Positions 1 through 10,379 of a stretch of DNA of 64,000 nt are shown here, piece after piece. Position numbers and translations under genes: made by a program. The DNA lies in contig CM065309.1 of the NCBI GenBank assembly GCA_033032175.1, forward strand, positions 14,446,001 to 14,510,000, in the 5' to 3' direction. The DNA comes from Saturnia japonica. Taxonomy: Eukaryota; Arthropoda; Insecta; Lepidoptera; Saturniidae. Within the stretch, counting starts at the first letter, position 1. Every line of letters begins with the position of its first letter. The notes below the pieces were generated by a model. It was not told the origin of the DNA. It did not search any database and saw nothing but the letters and a program-made list of their open reading frames with translations.

Positions 1-22
1 ATTAAACTGTATTTTAATATAC

Positions 23-34
23 CTTAGACTGCAT
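23..34 (-). CDS. First coding exon of a cuticular-protein gene running off the left edge
   Basis: On the minus strand a four-codon exon reads M-Q-S-K and is followed at once by a GTATAT splice donor (22-17). Every complete gene of the cluster begins with the same kind of micro-exon (for example M-F-F-K, M-F-S-K) followed directly by GT. The exon lies about 67 nt downstream of a TATA box that is shared with the other genes. The His-rich exon, RR-2 exon and tail exon would lie to the left of base 1 and cannot be seen. That this is a cuticular-protein gene is inferred from promoter and exon-1 form alone. Confidence 0.6.
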
Positions 35-100
35 ATTTTTCTTTTGTTCTATCACTGTCAATATTATGTAATAAACTGATATGTACCGACAAAATTCTGG

Positions 101-134
101 CTTTTATACAGTTTTAATATTTGACCAAGGTGAC
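101..134 (-). promoter_or_regulatory. Cluster-type promoter of the left-edge gene
   Basis: Read on the minus strand, GTCACCTTGG (125-134) is followed by TATAAAAGCC (TATA core 101-108). This matches the CACCTTGG plus TATAAAAGAC arrangement in front of the other short-type genes. The further-upstream GTGAAA element found at the other genes is not evident here. Confidence 0.65.
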
Positions 135-477
135 TTTGCGTTCTAAGTAATCGATAATTGAATTTATCTAAAGGTTAATGGTCCCTACAGTAATTTAATT
201 GAATGAAAATACCCTTACTCTGAAGTTTAAATTGTTAGAGTGTTCTAGTTCACGGTTTAATTCAGTATTGCTTTATCGAAAGGAGGATTTGGTATATGAT
301 TCTTACTTTATTTTCATATATTGTTTAAACATTGACCCAGACCTTGCACGAAAATTATTTTCTTGTACAAAGTGATGCTTTTAATTTCACTTTTAATATA
401 ATTCATTCGGTTTTTCACATCGGTTAAAGTAAAGGCTTAAGATAAATACGTAGAACAAACCTACATTATTAATCATA

Positions 478-1812
478 AATACTTTTTTTTCGAACGTATT
501 ATAGAATACAACACTGAAGCCTCAAATGGTTTTTACAGCTTCACCGTACATTTTTATGTCACGGAAGTTAGCTTCGGAACTCGTTGCAGAATGTAAATAT
601 TTTTGTACAACTAAGTCGGCAAACAAGCGAGTACATAAACGTCGCGTTTTATGATACGTAAGTATAAGATTAATAGTGTTAGATGCTAAGCATATTTGAG
701 TCAAAATGATTGTTAGTTATGTGGAACTGCACATTGTATGTATCTAATTACGTGAAAGAAAGAAAGTTAAACTTTCAAGTTACTTAATAGTTTAAAATTA
801 AGATATACCTATACATTTATCATATTTAATACTGCATAAATAACAACGCTTCGTTAAATACAATTGTTTTCTTCATTGTGTTACAAAAGACTGCATTCCT
901 AGTTAACGTATTTGATAAATGTGACCAGAAAATGTGACTTAGTTTCCGAAAAACAATCACGCTCATGCCACATCTTCGACATGAATGAAAAAAGTGAGAG
1001 AACTTACACGACATAAATGTAACAAAAACCTCTGACATAATAATAGTAGATTTAGTGCTTCGAATAAGGCAATGAGTTTTATTTATTTATTTTTAGGAAG
1101 ACTAAAAGCTTAAAAATGAACCAGTAGACAAACTAGAAACACACAGTCATTTAGAAGTCCTCATTGTTAGCAGTAAAGGCTCAGATTGCATAAACAATTC
1201 ACCATACTACAATATCGAGTTGTAATAAATAAAGGAAAATAAAAAAAAAACTTAAAAAAAAAACAAGCTTTTATTTATAAATTATCGAATTAAAATGTAA
1301 ATAATAAATTTTAATGAACAAAGTTACTGAAGAACGGTATTTTGGTCATTGATGAGAGGCGCAGGTAATACATACCTACTAAGTGCAATTTACATAAACT
1401 TAAGACTTTTGAAATTATTTAATATTTTTTTAAAAGCTTGAGGTGTAAAACGTAATTCTACTTAAACTGAAGCCTAAAACTGGAGCCGCGGGCATACCGC
1501 CAATCAATTATAAAAATAGTTTGTTGCTGAAGTAAAATCTAATGTTTGCATTCAGCCGCCACGCTGTAATCAGTGTAAATAATATCGACTTCTAATCCGT
1601 TGTTCATAGACTCAGTTAGATAATCATTAAAAACTGCTAGGTTAGGAACAGTAGAACGACCCTTTATGCAAACAAGTTGCGAGCCATTAAATGAGTTCTT
1701 GAAAGCGGCATTAACTTGATGTTATACCAGTTTTTCTAATAGTTTAGATACGATGCAAAGCTTTAAAGTTGGTTTGTTTTGAATTGGGAAGTTGTTCTAG
1801 CTGAAGCGAATT
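478..1812. repeat. 1.3 kb duplicated segment, copy 1
   Basis: The stretch from a T-run followed by CGAACG to a GTTTTGAATTGG...CAGCTGAAGCG end recurs in direct orientation at 3545-4856. Similarity is high along the whole length by eye (well above 90 percent), with small indels; copy 2 lacks about 14 bases near the start. It contains a decayed reverse-transcriptase fragment on the minus strand and otherwise no convincing gene. It could be a local segmental duplication or two insertions of one unnamed element. Confidence 0.85.
1542..1690 (-). pseudogene. LINE reverse-transcriptase fragment (decayed)
   Basis: The minus strand encodes a short run resembling the early palm region of non-LTR reverse transcriptases of the Jockey/CR1 type: KGRSTVPNLAVFNDYL, then NGLEVDIIYTDYS. 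In active elements this stretch continues as DFSKAFD; here it reads DYSVAAE and is not part of a long frame. The same fragment is carried at about 4594-4735 in copy 2 of the surrounding duplication. It is a dead transposon remnant. Confidence 0.6.
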
Positions 1813-1868
1813 TACGAGTTATTTGCGAAGTTATTTTCTCCAATTCAGTTAACCAATCTTAATCCAGA

Positions 1869-2733
1869 TAAAAATACTAGTTTCCCACAGAGGTGGCAAA
1901 TATGAGGAAGGCCCTAAAGGAGGAGGTGATTGGGAGATGGGGGGAGGACCTGGCGGACGCGCGGTATAGTAAATATACCATAGACGCTGTCCGCCCGGTC
2001 CTAAAAGAATGGTGTAGGAGGGAGCGTGGCTCTCTCACGTTCCGACTGGTGCAGGTGCTGTCCGGACATGGTTGTTTCGGATGGTATCTGCACCGGATCG
2101 CAAGGAGGGAGCTGACCACTGCGTGTCAGGAGTGCGGTGCTGACAGTGATACTGCGCAGCACACTCTTTCTGACTGTGCTGTGTGGGAGAGCCAGCGCCG
2201 GGCTTTGACCGCAGTGGTTGGAGAGGACCTCTCGCTCCCGAGTGTGGTTCACGCCATGCTCGGCAGCGAGAGGTCGTGGGAAGCTATGGCCTCCTTCTGC
2301 GAGGAAGTGATGTCGCAGAAGGAGGCCGCGGAGAGGGCACGCGAAGAGGATCCTCTGAGCGGTCCTCTCCGCCAAAGACGAACGGGCGGCAGGAGGAGGC
2401 GATTCATCCGTCAACTCCCGCCGCCCTAGCCAAGCCAGGGAAGACGGGGGGGCGTCTTTCCATTGCACCGGTTTGGCGGCTGTGGGAGACAGTTAGGGTT
2501 GTACCAGATTGTCTCCCGTTTCGGTGGCCCGGCAGTTGTAGCCGGGCCTGCCGTCAGGGCGACGTGGTTGATTGCAACCGCGAGCCCATGTCGCCCCTCT
2601 ATGGCGGTTGAGGTACACCGTGGAGTTTTAGTGAGTAAGAGTCTCACATAACCACTCGCCCCCTCTCCGGGCGAGTGTGTACCCATGACGGGTTTCTCCA
2701 CGTTAAAAAAAAAAATAAATAAAAATACTAGTT
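1869..2733 (+). mobile_element. 5'-truncated R1-clade LINE with target-site duplication
   Basis: The insertion body runs from 1883 to an A-rich tail ending near 2719. It is bounded by the direct repeat ATAAAAATACTAGTT (1868-1882 and 2719-2733), a 14-15 bp target-site duplication. Inside is an open frame at 1884-2429 that encodes the C-terminal end of an ORF2 protein with a Cys/His cluster, followed by about 270 bp of GC-rich 3' untranslated sequence. The strong GC content against the AT-rich surroundings also marks it as foreign. The clean duplication and open frame suggest a fairly recent, dead-on-arrival insertion. Confidence 0.85.
1884..2429 (+). pseudogene. C-terminal part of an R1/TRAS-type LINE ORF2 protein
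   Basis: About 181 codons are open with no start of their own; the frame simply begins at the truncation point. The zinc-finger-like motif CQECGADSDTAQHTLSDC is typical of the region after the reverse transcriptase in R1-clade elements of insects, and is followed by VWESQRRAL and a basic tail (RRRRF). The endonuclease and reverse-transcriptase domains are missing, so the piece cannot move by itself. Family assignment to R1-clade is from motif recognition; a subfamily (R1, TRAS, SART) is not claimed. Confidence 0.8.
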
Positions 2734-3009
2734 AACTTGGGCACTGAATGTAGATTAAAATTGTTTTTTTTTTTCAATATATTATTTAAATGAATACAGT
2801 AAAAGATATCACGGATTCAAAATTACACGCAACCAAAGAAATCACTCGCAGCGAAAAGGTTGGCTGACACTCGGCACCTATTATGAATTGCACGTCGCGA
2901 GCTTGCGCACTTTTCGTAACTATGAAGTTATGAAATATCAATAATAGTCATGCTTTCTTTAAAAATAAAATACACCACTTTATATAATGTACCCATGCGA
3001 AGCTGGGGC
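2734..3009. other. Spacer without recognisable gene
   Basis: AT-rich sequence between the LINE and the next dispersed repeat. It contains a moderately GC-richer patch near 2860-2910 but no open frame, RNA gene or splice-framed exon that I can support. Confidence 0.5.
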
Positions 3010-3545
3010 GGGTCGCTAGTCTATACAATTAATAAAATTGAAGTGTCTATTTGTAATGTCAAAATAAAACATTTTTACAAAATGCATATGAAAGTAGATA
3101 CGGTACCTATAACAAAAAATCTATTTTAAATTTTTTGGTATGGATGTCTAGCCGTTTGTATGTCTGTTTGTTCCGAGTAATCTCCGAAACACTTGGACCG
3201 ATTTTGAAGGGACTTTCACAGGTAGATAGCTCATGTTATAAAGAGTAACCTATTCTACTTTTTTTTTTAATAATTAGGATACCGCGCAAATAAAAAAAAC
3301 TGGTCTTGGTGAATCAATTCAAGTGCTTAAATGGTTTACGCTGAGTAAACCAAAAGAGATATGCCAGATTAATGAACAACATAATTATAAACATTAAGAA
3401 GCTCTACAAAAAAGTCAGCGAGAGTATGTCTATCTTGTAAGGAACACCCACAATAAGCATTTCTGCTTTTAAAATAGCCGAGAACGGGGAAGTAAGATTC
3501 GCGCGTGTGGGCTGATTGATGTCATTCTGTATGTATTGAGCAAAA
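3010..3545 (-). repeat. Dispersed repeat family A
   Basis: Contains the markers GAAGTGTCTATTTGTAATG, 'aatctccgaaacacttggaccgatttt' in part, and an end with CGCGCGTGTGGGCTGATTG. The same ordered markers recur at 5388-5870 (inverted), 19205-19570 and 43560-43985 (same orientation as here). Such 'cggagatta...aacagacagac' sequences are widespread remnants in Lepidoptera. No coding capacity is visible. Confidence 0.75.
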
Positions 3546-4856
3546 TACTTTTTTTTCGAACGGTATAATACTGAATACAAACAAACCTCAAATGGTTTTT
3601 ACAGCTTCATCGTACATTTTTATGTCACGGAAGTTAGCTTCGGAACTCGTTGCATAATGTATATATTTTTGTACAACTAAGTCAGCAAACAAGTCGCGTT
3701 TTATGATACGTAAGTATAAGATTAATAGTGTTAGATGCTAAGCATATTTAAGTCAAAATGATTGTTAGTGATGTGGAACTGCACATTGTATGTATCTAAT
3801 TACGTGAAAGAAAGAAAGTTAAACTTTCATGTTACTTAATAGTTTAAAATTAAGATATACCTATACATTTATCATATTTAATACTGCATAAATTACAACG
3901 CTTCGTTAAATACAATTGTTTTCTTCATTGTGTTACAAAAGACTGCATTACTAGTTAACGTATTTGATAAATGTGACCAGAAAATCTGACTTAGTTTCCG
4001 AAAAACAATCACGCTCATGCCACATCTTCGACATGAATGAAAAAAGTGAGAGAACTTACAAGACATAAATGTAACAAAAACCTCTGACATAATAATGGTA
4101 GATTTAGTGCTTCGAATAAGGCAATGAGTTTTATTTATTTATTTTTAGGAAGACTAAAAGCTTAAAAATGAACCAGTAGACAAACTAGAAACACACAGTC
4201 ATTTAGAAGTCCTCATTGTTAGCAGTAAAGGCTCAGATTGCATAAACAATTCACCATACTACAATATCGAGTTGTAATAAATAAAGGAAAATAAAAAAAA
4301 AACTTAAAAAAAAAACAAGCTTTTATTTATAAATTATCGAATTAAAATGTAACTAATAATTTTTAATGAATAAAATTACTGAAGAAGGGTATTTTGGTCA
4401 TTGATGAGAGGCACAGGTAATACATACCTACTAAGTGCAATTTACATAAACTTAGACCTGTTAAATTATTTAATTTTTTTTTAAAAGCTAGAGGTGTAAA
4501 ACGTAATTCCACTTAAACTGAAGCCTAAAATTGGAGCCGCGGGCATACCACCAATCAATTATATAAATAGTTATTAATTATAAAAACTAATTGTTGCATT
4601 CAGCAGCCATACTGTAATCAGTGTAAATAATATCGACTTCTAATCCGTTGTTCATAGACTCAGTTAAATGATCATTAAAAATTGCTTGGTTAGGAACAGT
4701 AGAACGACCCTTTATGCACACAAGTTGCGAGTCATTAAATGAGTTCTTGAGAGCGGCATTAACTTGATGTTATACCAGTTTTATTAACAGTTTAGATACG
4801 ATGCAAAGCTTTAAAATTGGTTTGTTTTGAATTGGAAAGTTGCACCAGCTGAAGCG
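3545..4856. repeat. 1.3 kb duplicated segment, copy 2
   Basis: Direct-orientation second copy of 478-1812. It is flanked on both sides by inverted copies of dispersed repeat family A (3010-3545 and 5388-5870). It carries the matching reverse-transcriptase fragment on the minus strand near 4594-4735. Confidence 0.85.
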
Positions 4857-4864
4857 TCGGGGAG

Positions 4865-5385
4865 CTAAGTATAGGTATGTTATAAATCAATACATAGTAT
4901 AAAGTAAAGTCGCTATTCGCGTCTGTCTATATGTCTGCTTACTTCTTCTAAACCAGGCAACGGATTTTTATACGGTTTTCATTGTGATTTAGAGAATTTT
5001 TACAGAAGGTTTGTATATACAGTACATTCTAAAAAAATCGTTCATTCAAATTTTTTGTATAGTAGAGAAAATTCAATGCTTTGTAATTAACTAAGTCGTC
5101 ACAATATGATTTTTGGGCGCTTACGTGGTTTACGTTGACTAAACCTTATGAGATACACAAAATATGTTGTAAAGAATTGTAGTTCTTCAAAAATCCTACA
5201 GAAAAGTACACGATGGATATGTCTATCTCCTAAGGTTGACTCACGTAACCATTTTGGTCTTCAACTTAATAATAATAAATATTAGGCTATATGCGAAGCT
5301 ATTTTGAATATTTTGAATGGCTTCATCGTGTTGGGCCACGGGATAAAGTTTTAGGAGTTATTTTTGTTTTGTTACGCCAATGAAT
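4865..5385 (+). repeat. Probable dispersed repeat remnant
   Basis: Holds a block with GTCTGTCTATATGTCTGCTT, AACCAGGCAACGGATTTTTA and a later GATGGATATGTCTATCTCC. These have the style of common lepidopteran repeat debris, and parts resemble the second half of repeat family A. No gene is visible and borders are vague. Confidence 0.45.
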
Positions 5386-5387
5386 TA

Positions 5388-5870
5388 TATCTTACTAGCT
5401 GTGCCCGCGGCTTCGCTCACGTGGACTACAGAATGCCAACAATCAGCCACACGCGCGAATGTTGCTCCCCCCGCTCCCCGCTAATTTAAAGACAAAAATG
5501 CTTATTGTGGGTGTTCCTTACAAGATAGATATATACTCTCCTAGACTTTTTATAGGTCTTTATAATTTATACAATTATTTTGTACATTCACCATGACCAG
5601 TTCTTTTTATTTGTGTGGAACACTAATTCTTTTTCTAAAATAAAAGTAGTCTTAGTTACTCCTTATAAATTCAGCTATCTACCAGTGAAAGTCCCGTCAA
5701 AATCGGTCCAACCGTTTCGGAGATTACCCGGAACAAACAGACAGACGGACAACAATGATAAAAATAGATGTTTTGTTAAAGGTATCGTATATACTTTTAT
5801 ATGCATTTAGTAAAAAAGCTGTTATTTTAACATTACAAACAGACACTTCAATTTTATTGATTGTAGAGTT
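5388..5870 (+). repeat. Dispersed repeat family A, inverted copy
   Basis: Starts with GCTGTGCCCGCGGCTTCGCT and contains AACCGTTTCGGAGATTACC followed by AACAGACAGACGG. Compared with 3010-3545 the marker order is reversed and on the opposite strand, so the two copies form a widely spaced inverted pair around the second 1.3 kb duplicate. Confidence 0.75.
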
Positions 5871-5874
5871 AAAA

Positions 5875-6606
5875 GGATAACAAGCTAACATATCAACGCA
5901 CATACCAAACTGCTGGGGTCGTGAAAATTTGCATGCGGGTTTATTTTATACTGTGAGTGAGCACTGAGGAGGGGTTTTTAGAAATTCTACCCTTAAGGTG
6001 GTAATAAAGCGAATGATTGTTTGAAAGTCAGTCATTTTTGAAAATAGATCTACAAAAAATGGTATTTAGCAACTTCGAAAGTAAGAAAGTTGGGACATAA
6101 AAATGACGCGAGTCTTATGTACTATAACCTAACACACTAATTAATTGTACTGTATCTCTATTTGTCATGTATATACAGCGTGTTATAATATTGTTTGTAA
6201 TTTAAAACTAGTGATATAATCAATTTTCAAAATTCTGTACGTTTTTATCATTATAATAATAAGGGATACATAAGAGCTTAAAATATATTAGTGTTTAAAA
6301 ATATTATTCTTATTATTTTAAAAGTCTAACTATATTATGTTAAAGTAACACTTTATGTGATTACTTACAATAAATAGTAACATGAAAGAAGGTGAATATC
6401 AATAATTAAAAAAACAAAAAATTCCAATAAGAGAAAGTAAAAAGGGCCAATTTCAATAAGATTCTACTTACTTTTGTTAAAAGAATAAAACAAAATTATG
6501 TAGTTAAATAACGATTATAATCATTGTAATAAATACGAACAAATTAGGTTAACACAAAATGAAAATAAATATATAAAATATTTTTATAACATAATATAAC
6601 AGCAGT
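5875..6606. other. AT-rich spacer and 3' flank
   Basis: Nothing gene-like was found. The right end is the 3' untranslated region and downstream flank of the minus-strand gene ending at 6607. No sharp AATAAA signal on the minus strand was evident close to the stop codon. Confidence 0.4.
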
Positions 6607-8192
6607 CTAGTGATGATGATGATAGATGTGATGAGTGCTGTGTTTGACATCGGCATGGAAACTGTAAAAATAATTTGTATTAATAAATTTAATATCGTAC
6701 AGAGCTTCAAGGATAAACAGTTAATTCAAATATTCACCCGGAATGTTTGTCTGCGTGGTAGTGGACGTGTCTGAGGGTACCGTCCGGGTCATGCAGCTCG
6801 TAGTAACCCTTCACGACGTCACCGTCGCGCGTCTCGTGCTGACTCTTGTAGTCATGTGTGTGCGGATCCTTGACTTTGTACTCAAATTCGTATTTGGGAT
6901 GAGTCTGTTCAGAGGAAATATGTCGAAAATAAAATAGTACCTAGTAGTAGTAGTAGTAACAAAAATGTTCCAAAGGAGCTTAGTTCGGTAGAAACTACGT
7001 CAGGGGTAAAAAACGATAAAAGAGATGATATCTAACGGGTGCCAAGTTCCATAGAATTTCCTTGAATTATAGCTTTAGTAATATACGTTCTTCAATTCAT
7101 TTACAAAACAATTTGTTCCTTTCCTTGGTATGGGATTTCTAACTTGCCAAGATTTCATTATCAATAAATATTTACGTTATAATTAATGATCCGGTGATTG
7201 TTTTGTAGTAAGCAGTTAAGTCCAAAACAATAGCGACCACCCAATGATAGGTTTTCTATCGAAGGTCGTCGCTCACATGCCGGACGACCTTCGTATGACG
7301 GGTTTATCACTATGTGAATGGTGGTCACGACTCAGTTGGATACAAATCCCTACCACCCCACCCCGCTTGATTACTGGATATGCACTGTATGATCCTAGAC
7401 AGCGACTCGCCTGACCATGTGTCAAATGTTGGTACAGTTGGTGTATGGTGGTCGTGATCCAATCAGATACATTTGCCGTGTTCTATCACCCAGCAAATTA
7501 CCATCTAGAATTTTATCATCTATTAGAAGCAACTTCATGCAAGATAGTTGTGAGGATATAATGAGTATGAAATATTTCAATATTAATATTAAAGCTTACA
7601 TAATAGTCATGGTGTTCATGTCCGTGTCCGTGGTGCACGAGCTCGTGGTGTCCGTCATGTTTGTGAATGTGCTGGGAGGAGAACGCATGATCTGCAGAAA
7701 CCACGCTCATTGCAGCTGACAGCAACACCGTCTAAAATGGAATAATAATTACAATGGCTATCAGAAAAAGATGATAAGGCTTGAGAGAAAACGCTGTATT
7801 GAGTGCTTGATGATAAAGAACATTATGGTGACCACTAGGAAATTTCCAGCAAGATATTTCTAATTAGCAAATTTGCTATGATTTCGTCAACATGTATTCT
7901 TCTCCGAGCGCTGCCCATACACGTTATGGTCTACCGGAGAGGTTAACCCGTGCAGGTCAAAGGGTCAAGGTACGGTTTCCCAAAAAAAAAAAATATATCA
8001 CCGGGCGCCTGCGCTGGTTTAAAAAACTGCACAGGTCTATTCCAATATAGTCACTTCAGTCCCATGGCGGAAGACCGTAGCGTGTGTGACCATCGAAAGA
8101 TTCACATCGTTAGGCCTCTTTGCGAATGAGTCATAAAAATAAAATAAACCGATCCAGATTTAAATAAATTAAAAACTCACTTTAAAGAACAT
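6607..8192 (-). CDS. RR-2 histidine-rich cuticular protein, 121 aa, four exons
   Basis: A secreted chitin-binding structural protein of the insect cuticle. Exons on the minus strand are 8192-8181 (M-F-F-K), 7731-7600, 6904-6738 and 6661-6607 (stop TAG). All introns are GT..AG; exon 3 ends with GG and exon 4 supplies the third base of that Gly codon. Exon 2 completes the signal peptide (about residues 1-17, cut before DHAFSS) and adds the His-rich block [19 protein letters not shown]. Exon 3 is the RR-2 domain, with [24 protein letters not shown] and DPDGTLRHV. Exon 4 gives [11 protein letters not shown] and a short His tail. The site where relatives have D in [12 protein letters not shown] is H here. 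Histidines in cuticle proteins are known acceptors for quinone tanning; use of these ones that way is inference. The family assignment is firm; stage and tissue are unknown. Confidence 0.93.
6905..7599 (-). other. Intron 2 with a perfect 11 bp hairpin
   Basis: The intron of the gene at 6607-8192 contains CGAAGGTCGTC (7260-7270) and its exact reverse complement GACGACCTTCG (7283-7293), separated by 12 nt. The surrounding CGAC-rich patch looks like repeat debris. No function is evident. Confidence 0.6.
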
Positions 8193-8260
8193 TTTGTGTC
8201 TATCGATTATTACAATGTGAATTATCTTGTTGAATGATACATGTACGTATACTCTTACGT

Positions 8261-8303
8261 CTTTTATATTGGTTATAAATATGACCAAGGTGACTGATTT
8301 CAC
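8261..8303 (-). promoter_or_regulatory. Promoter block of the 6607-8192 gene
   Basis: On the minus strand, in order: GTGAAA (8298-8303), GTCACCTTGG (8285-8294) and TATAAAAGACG (TATA core 8261-8268). The start codon follows 69 nt after the TATA core. The three-part layout is common to the short-type genes in this window. Confidence 0.8.
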
Positions 8304-8868
8304 CGTAAATTACCTTAATAGTCATTATTTAATACGTGTTATGAATTTCTAATAATTTCTCAATCAATTTCTAGCACGTTTTCGTGTAATATATATTTGT
8401 ATTGTTGCTAAGGAATAAATTATAGAAATTGAATAATTAGACAAATGTGCCTATCTAAGTAAATCGAAACTGCATAGAAATGATAAACCTATCGCGACTA
8501 TATTTTATTTAACGATCCAATGAAAATACTCTGTTTGTCTTTCAAGTAAATTCTTTATTCAATTGATTTTGTTTTCATAAGACACCAGAATATGTTCCGC
8601 ACTCTTTCAAAAAATGTATTATTTTAGTATACAGTTAAAATACGAAACACAAAAGTTTTGTACTGAAGACTTAATAATGATTTCATGAGTATATATTTCT
8701 TATAAAATCACTGACTTTATATCCATTTTCTATTAGTTTTTATTTTAAAAGTGAAAGTAGATACGCTATAAAAAAATCTTTTACTTCATTATTTATTTAA
8801 TATAACAACTCTTTAAAGACAGCTATTTAGGTGTCCATACATAAATTACTTAATTATTACTATTTCTA

Positions 8869-10292
8869 TTAATTATCGACGTGATGTTCTTCGTGACCTG
8901 ATTTGTGTGTCTCGTTATGTTTGTGGTCGTATTGATGCGTGGGTAGGTGGTCGTTGTGGTGTCCTTCATGGCCATCACTTGTGTGTAATCCAAAACCTTG
9001 AGAGGAAACTGCATGCTGGTGGTGTCCATGACTATTTCTTACTCCTTGGGACCGACACGCTGCTATTGCGATGATGGTAGCAATAAAGAATGTCTGCAAA
9101 TATTGGATATTTCATTCTACATAAAATACTTCAGTTTAATAGTCTATTTTCATTACTATAATTTACAAGCGGTAACCAGCGGATTCAACCGCAATAAATT
9201 TGGATTGTACATAGGTACCTGTTATGTACATAAATGTTAACTACATTCTTATACATATTGCCAGATTGGTTGACGTTTATGGTCACTGCTTCACTCCTAA
9301 GGATTGTAGCGTGATGTTAGAAAATCTATAACCTTTCTTTATAAATAAGTAATAATATTTAAATAAAAATATTATATTTACTGGTAGTTCCAGAGTTTAA
9401 CGTGTACAAACACAAATAAAAAATAATCTTTTGAGCATTAATATCAGTATAGATTTGTTTCAAAAAACATCAACCGAAGGCATAAAATATATAAAATAAT
9501 GTTAGTATAAATAAATATATTATTAATAGTTTTTTAAATTAATTAAGTACTGGTATTACATATCATGAACTATTTTTTTGTGAAACATCTAATAACTTGG
9601 TAATGGGGTAAAATAGATTGTACATGCTGTCACGCAACCGTTACTTTGTTTTAAACGTCATTCTTCGTGTTATATTGTTAACTCTACATATTAACAAATG
9701 ATTCATATTTGTCATGTTATCAGAAAAAAAAAACCTACTGCTTTCAGTTATCTGCAAAGTCATTCTTAGAAACGTACTTTTAAATTTTGTTTTGTCTGAG
9801 AAGGACTGCTTTACCCCACGACTTTCGCGTCTCATGCGGTTGTAAAACCAATCAAATAAGGAAACTTGATTTGTAGGCTCAAAATTGATGGTTACTATAA
9901 TAATGTACGTCACAGTTTTATTAATATAAAAATTTATTATTATTTTATTGATTTAAATGTCTTTCAGTGATAATCAATTTCAATGTTTAACATCTTAATT
10001 TTCGTCTTGCGATGGCTTAGTTTTTAAATGACTATTTTTCTTATACCATTAATTCACATTTGAATATTTCATAAATAATTTCATTTAATTAAAATATGGC
10101 TTTCTATTCGATTGTAAATAAACGTATTGTCTATGTTATAAGTAAATATAGTTATATTTTTTCTTTTGAGAATTATACGTATAAAATATTGATATTACAA
10201 GCCAATGCCAACAGTACAAAATTAAAATAATGTAAGCAATTTACTATATAAAATATATAGTATTATTTATATCGTATTACCTTCATAATCAT
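8869..10292 (-). CDS. RR-less histidine-rich secreted protein, 78 aa, truncated cluster member
   Basis: Exon 1 is 10292-10281 (M-I-M-K, donor GTAATA). Exon 2 is 9093-8869, after a TTTGCAG acceptor, and begins TFFIATIIAIAAC, completing a signal peptide. The mature part is His-rich and follows the plan of exon 2 in the 47752-49651 gene: both have H-A-(V/F)-S-S-Q, a middle of HH and HG groups, and an end in SGHEGHH or SGHEEHHVD. Where the relatives read HHVDYY and then a splice donor, this gene reads HHVDN and a TAA stop. No RR-2 exon or His-tail exon can be found between 8868 and 8193. It is either a pseudogene that lost its last two exons or a functional RR-less secreted peptide. The intact promoter, splice sites and open frame favour at least recent function. 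Confidence 0.75.
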
Positions 10293-10366
10293 ATTTGTAG
10301 TTTTTTTACTGGTTTAACTTTTGGGTGTGAAAAATGACTGATAATGAAATGTAATGCAAGTTTTGA

Positions 10367-10375
10367 GTTTTTATA
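10367..10375 (-). promoter_or_regulatory. TATA box of the 8869-10292 gene
   Basis: TATAAAAAC on the minus strand, 74 nt upstream of the start codon. It matches the TATATAAAAAC boxes of the two long-type genes rather than the TATAAAAGAC boxes of the short type, and the CACCTTGG element is absent. Confidence 0.6.
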
Positions 10376-10379
10376 CTCG

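Noticed and set aside
826..1038. Paired minus-strand frames at 826-1038 and 3893-4090 as a small gene family
   Set aside because: They match only because the surrounding 1.3 kb is duplicated; no signal peptide, splice structure or promoter is present.
1893..2429. Treating the 178-codon GC-rich frame as a host gene
   Set aside because: It is bounded by a target duplication and A-rich tail and carries the Cys/His end of R1-clade ORF2.
8869..9099. Single-exon reading of the RR-less gene starting at M-Q
   Set aside because: The CAG before the first T is a splice acceptor and a matching ATG micro-exon with GT donor and TATA box is at 10281-10375, as in all relatives.
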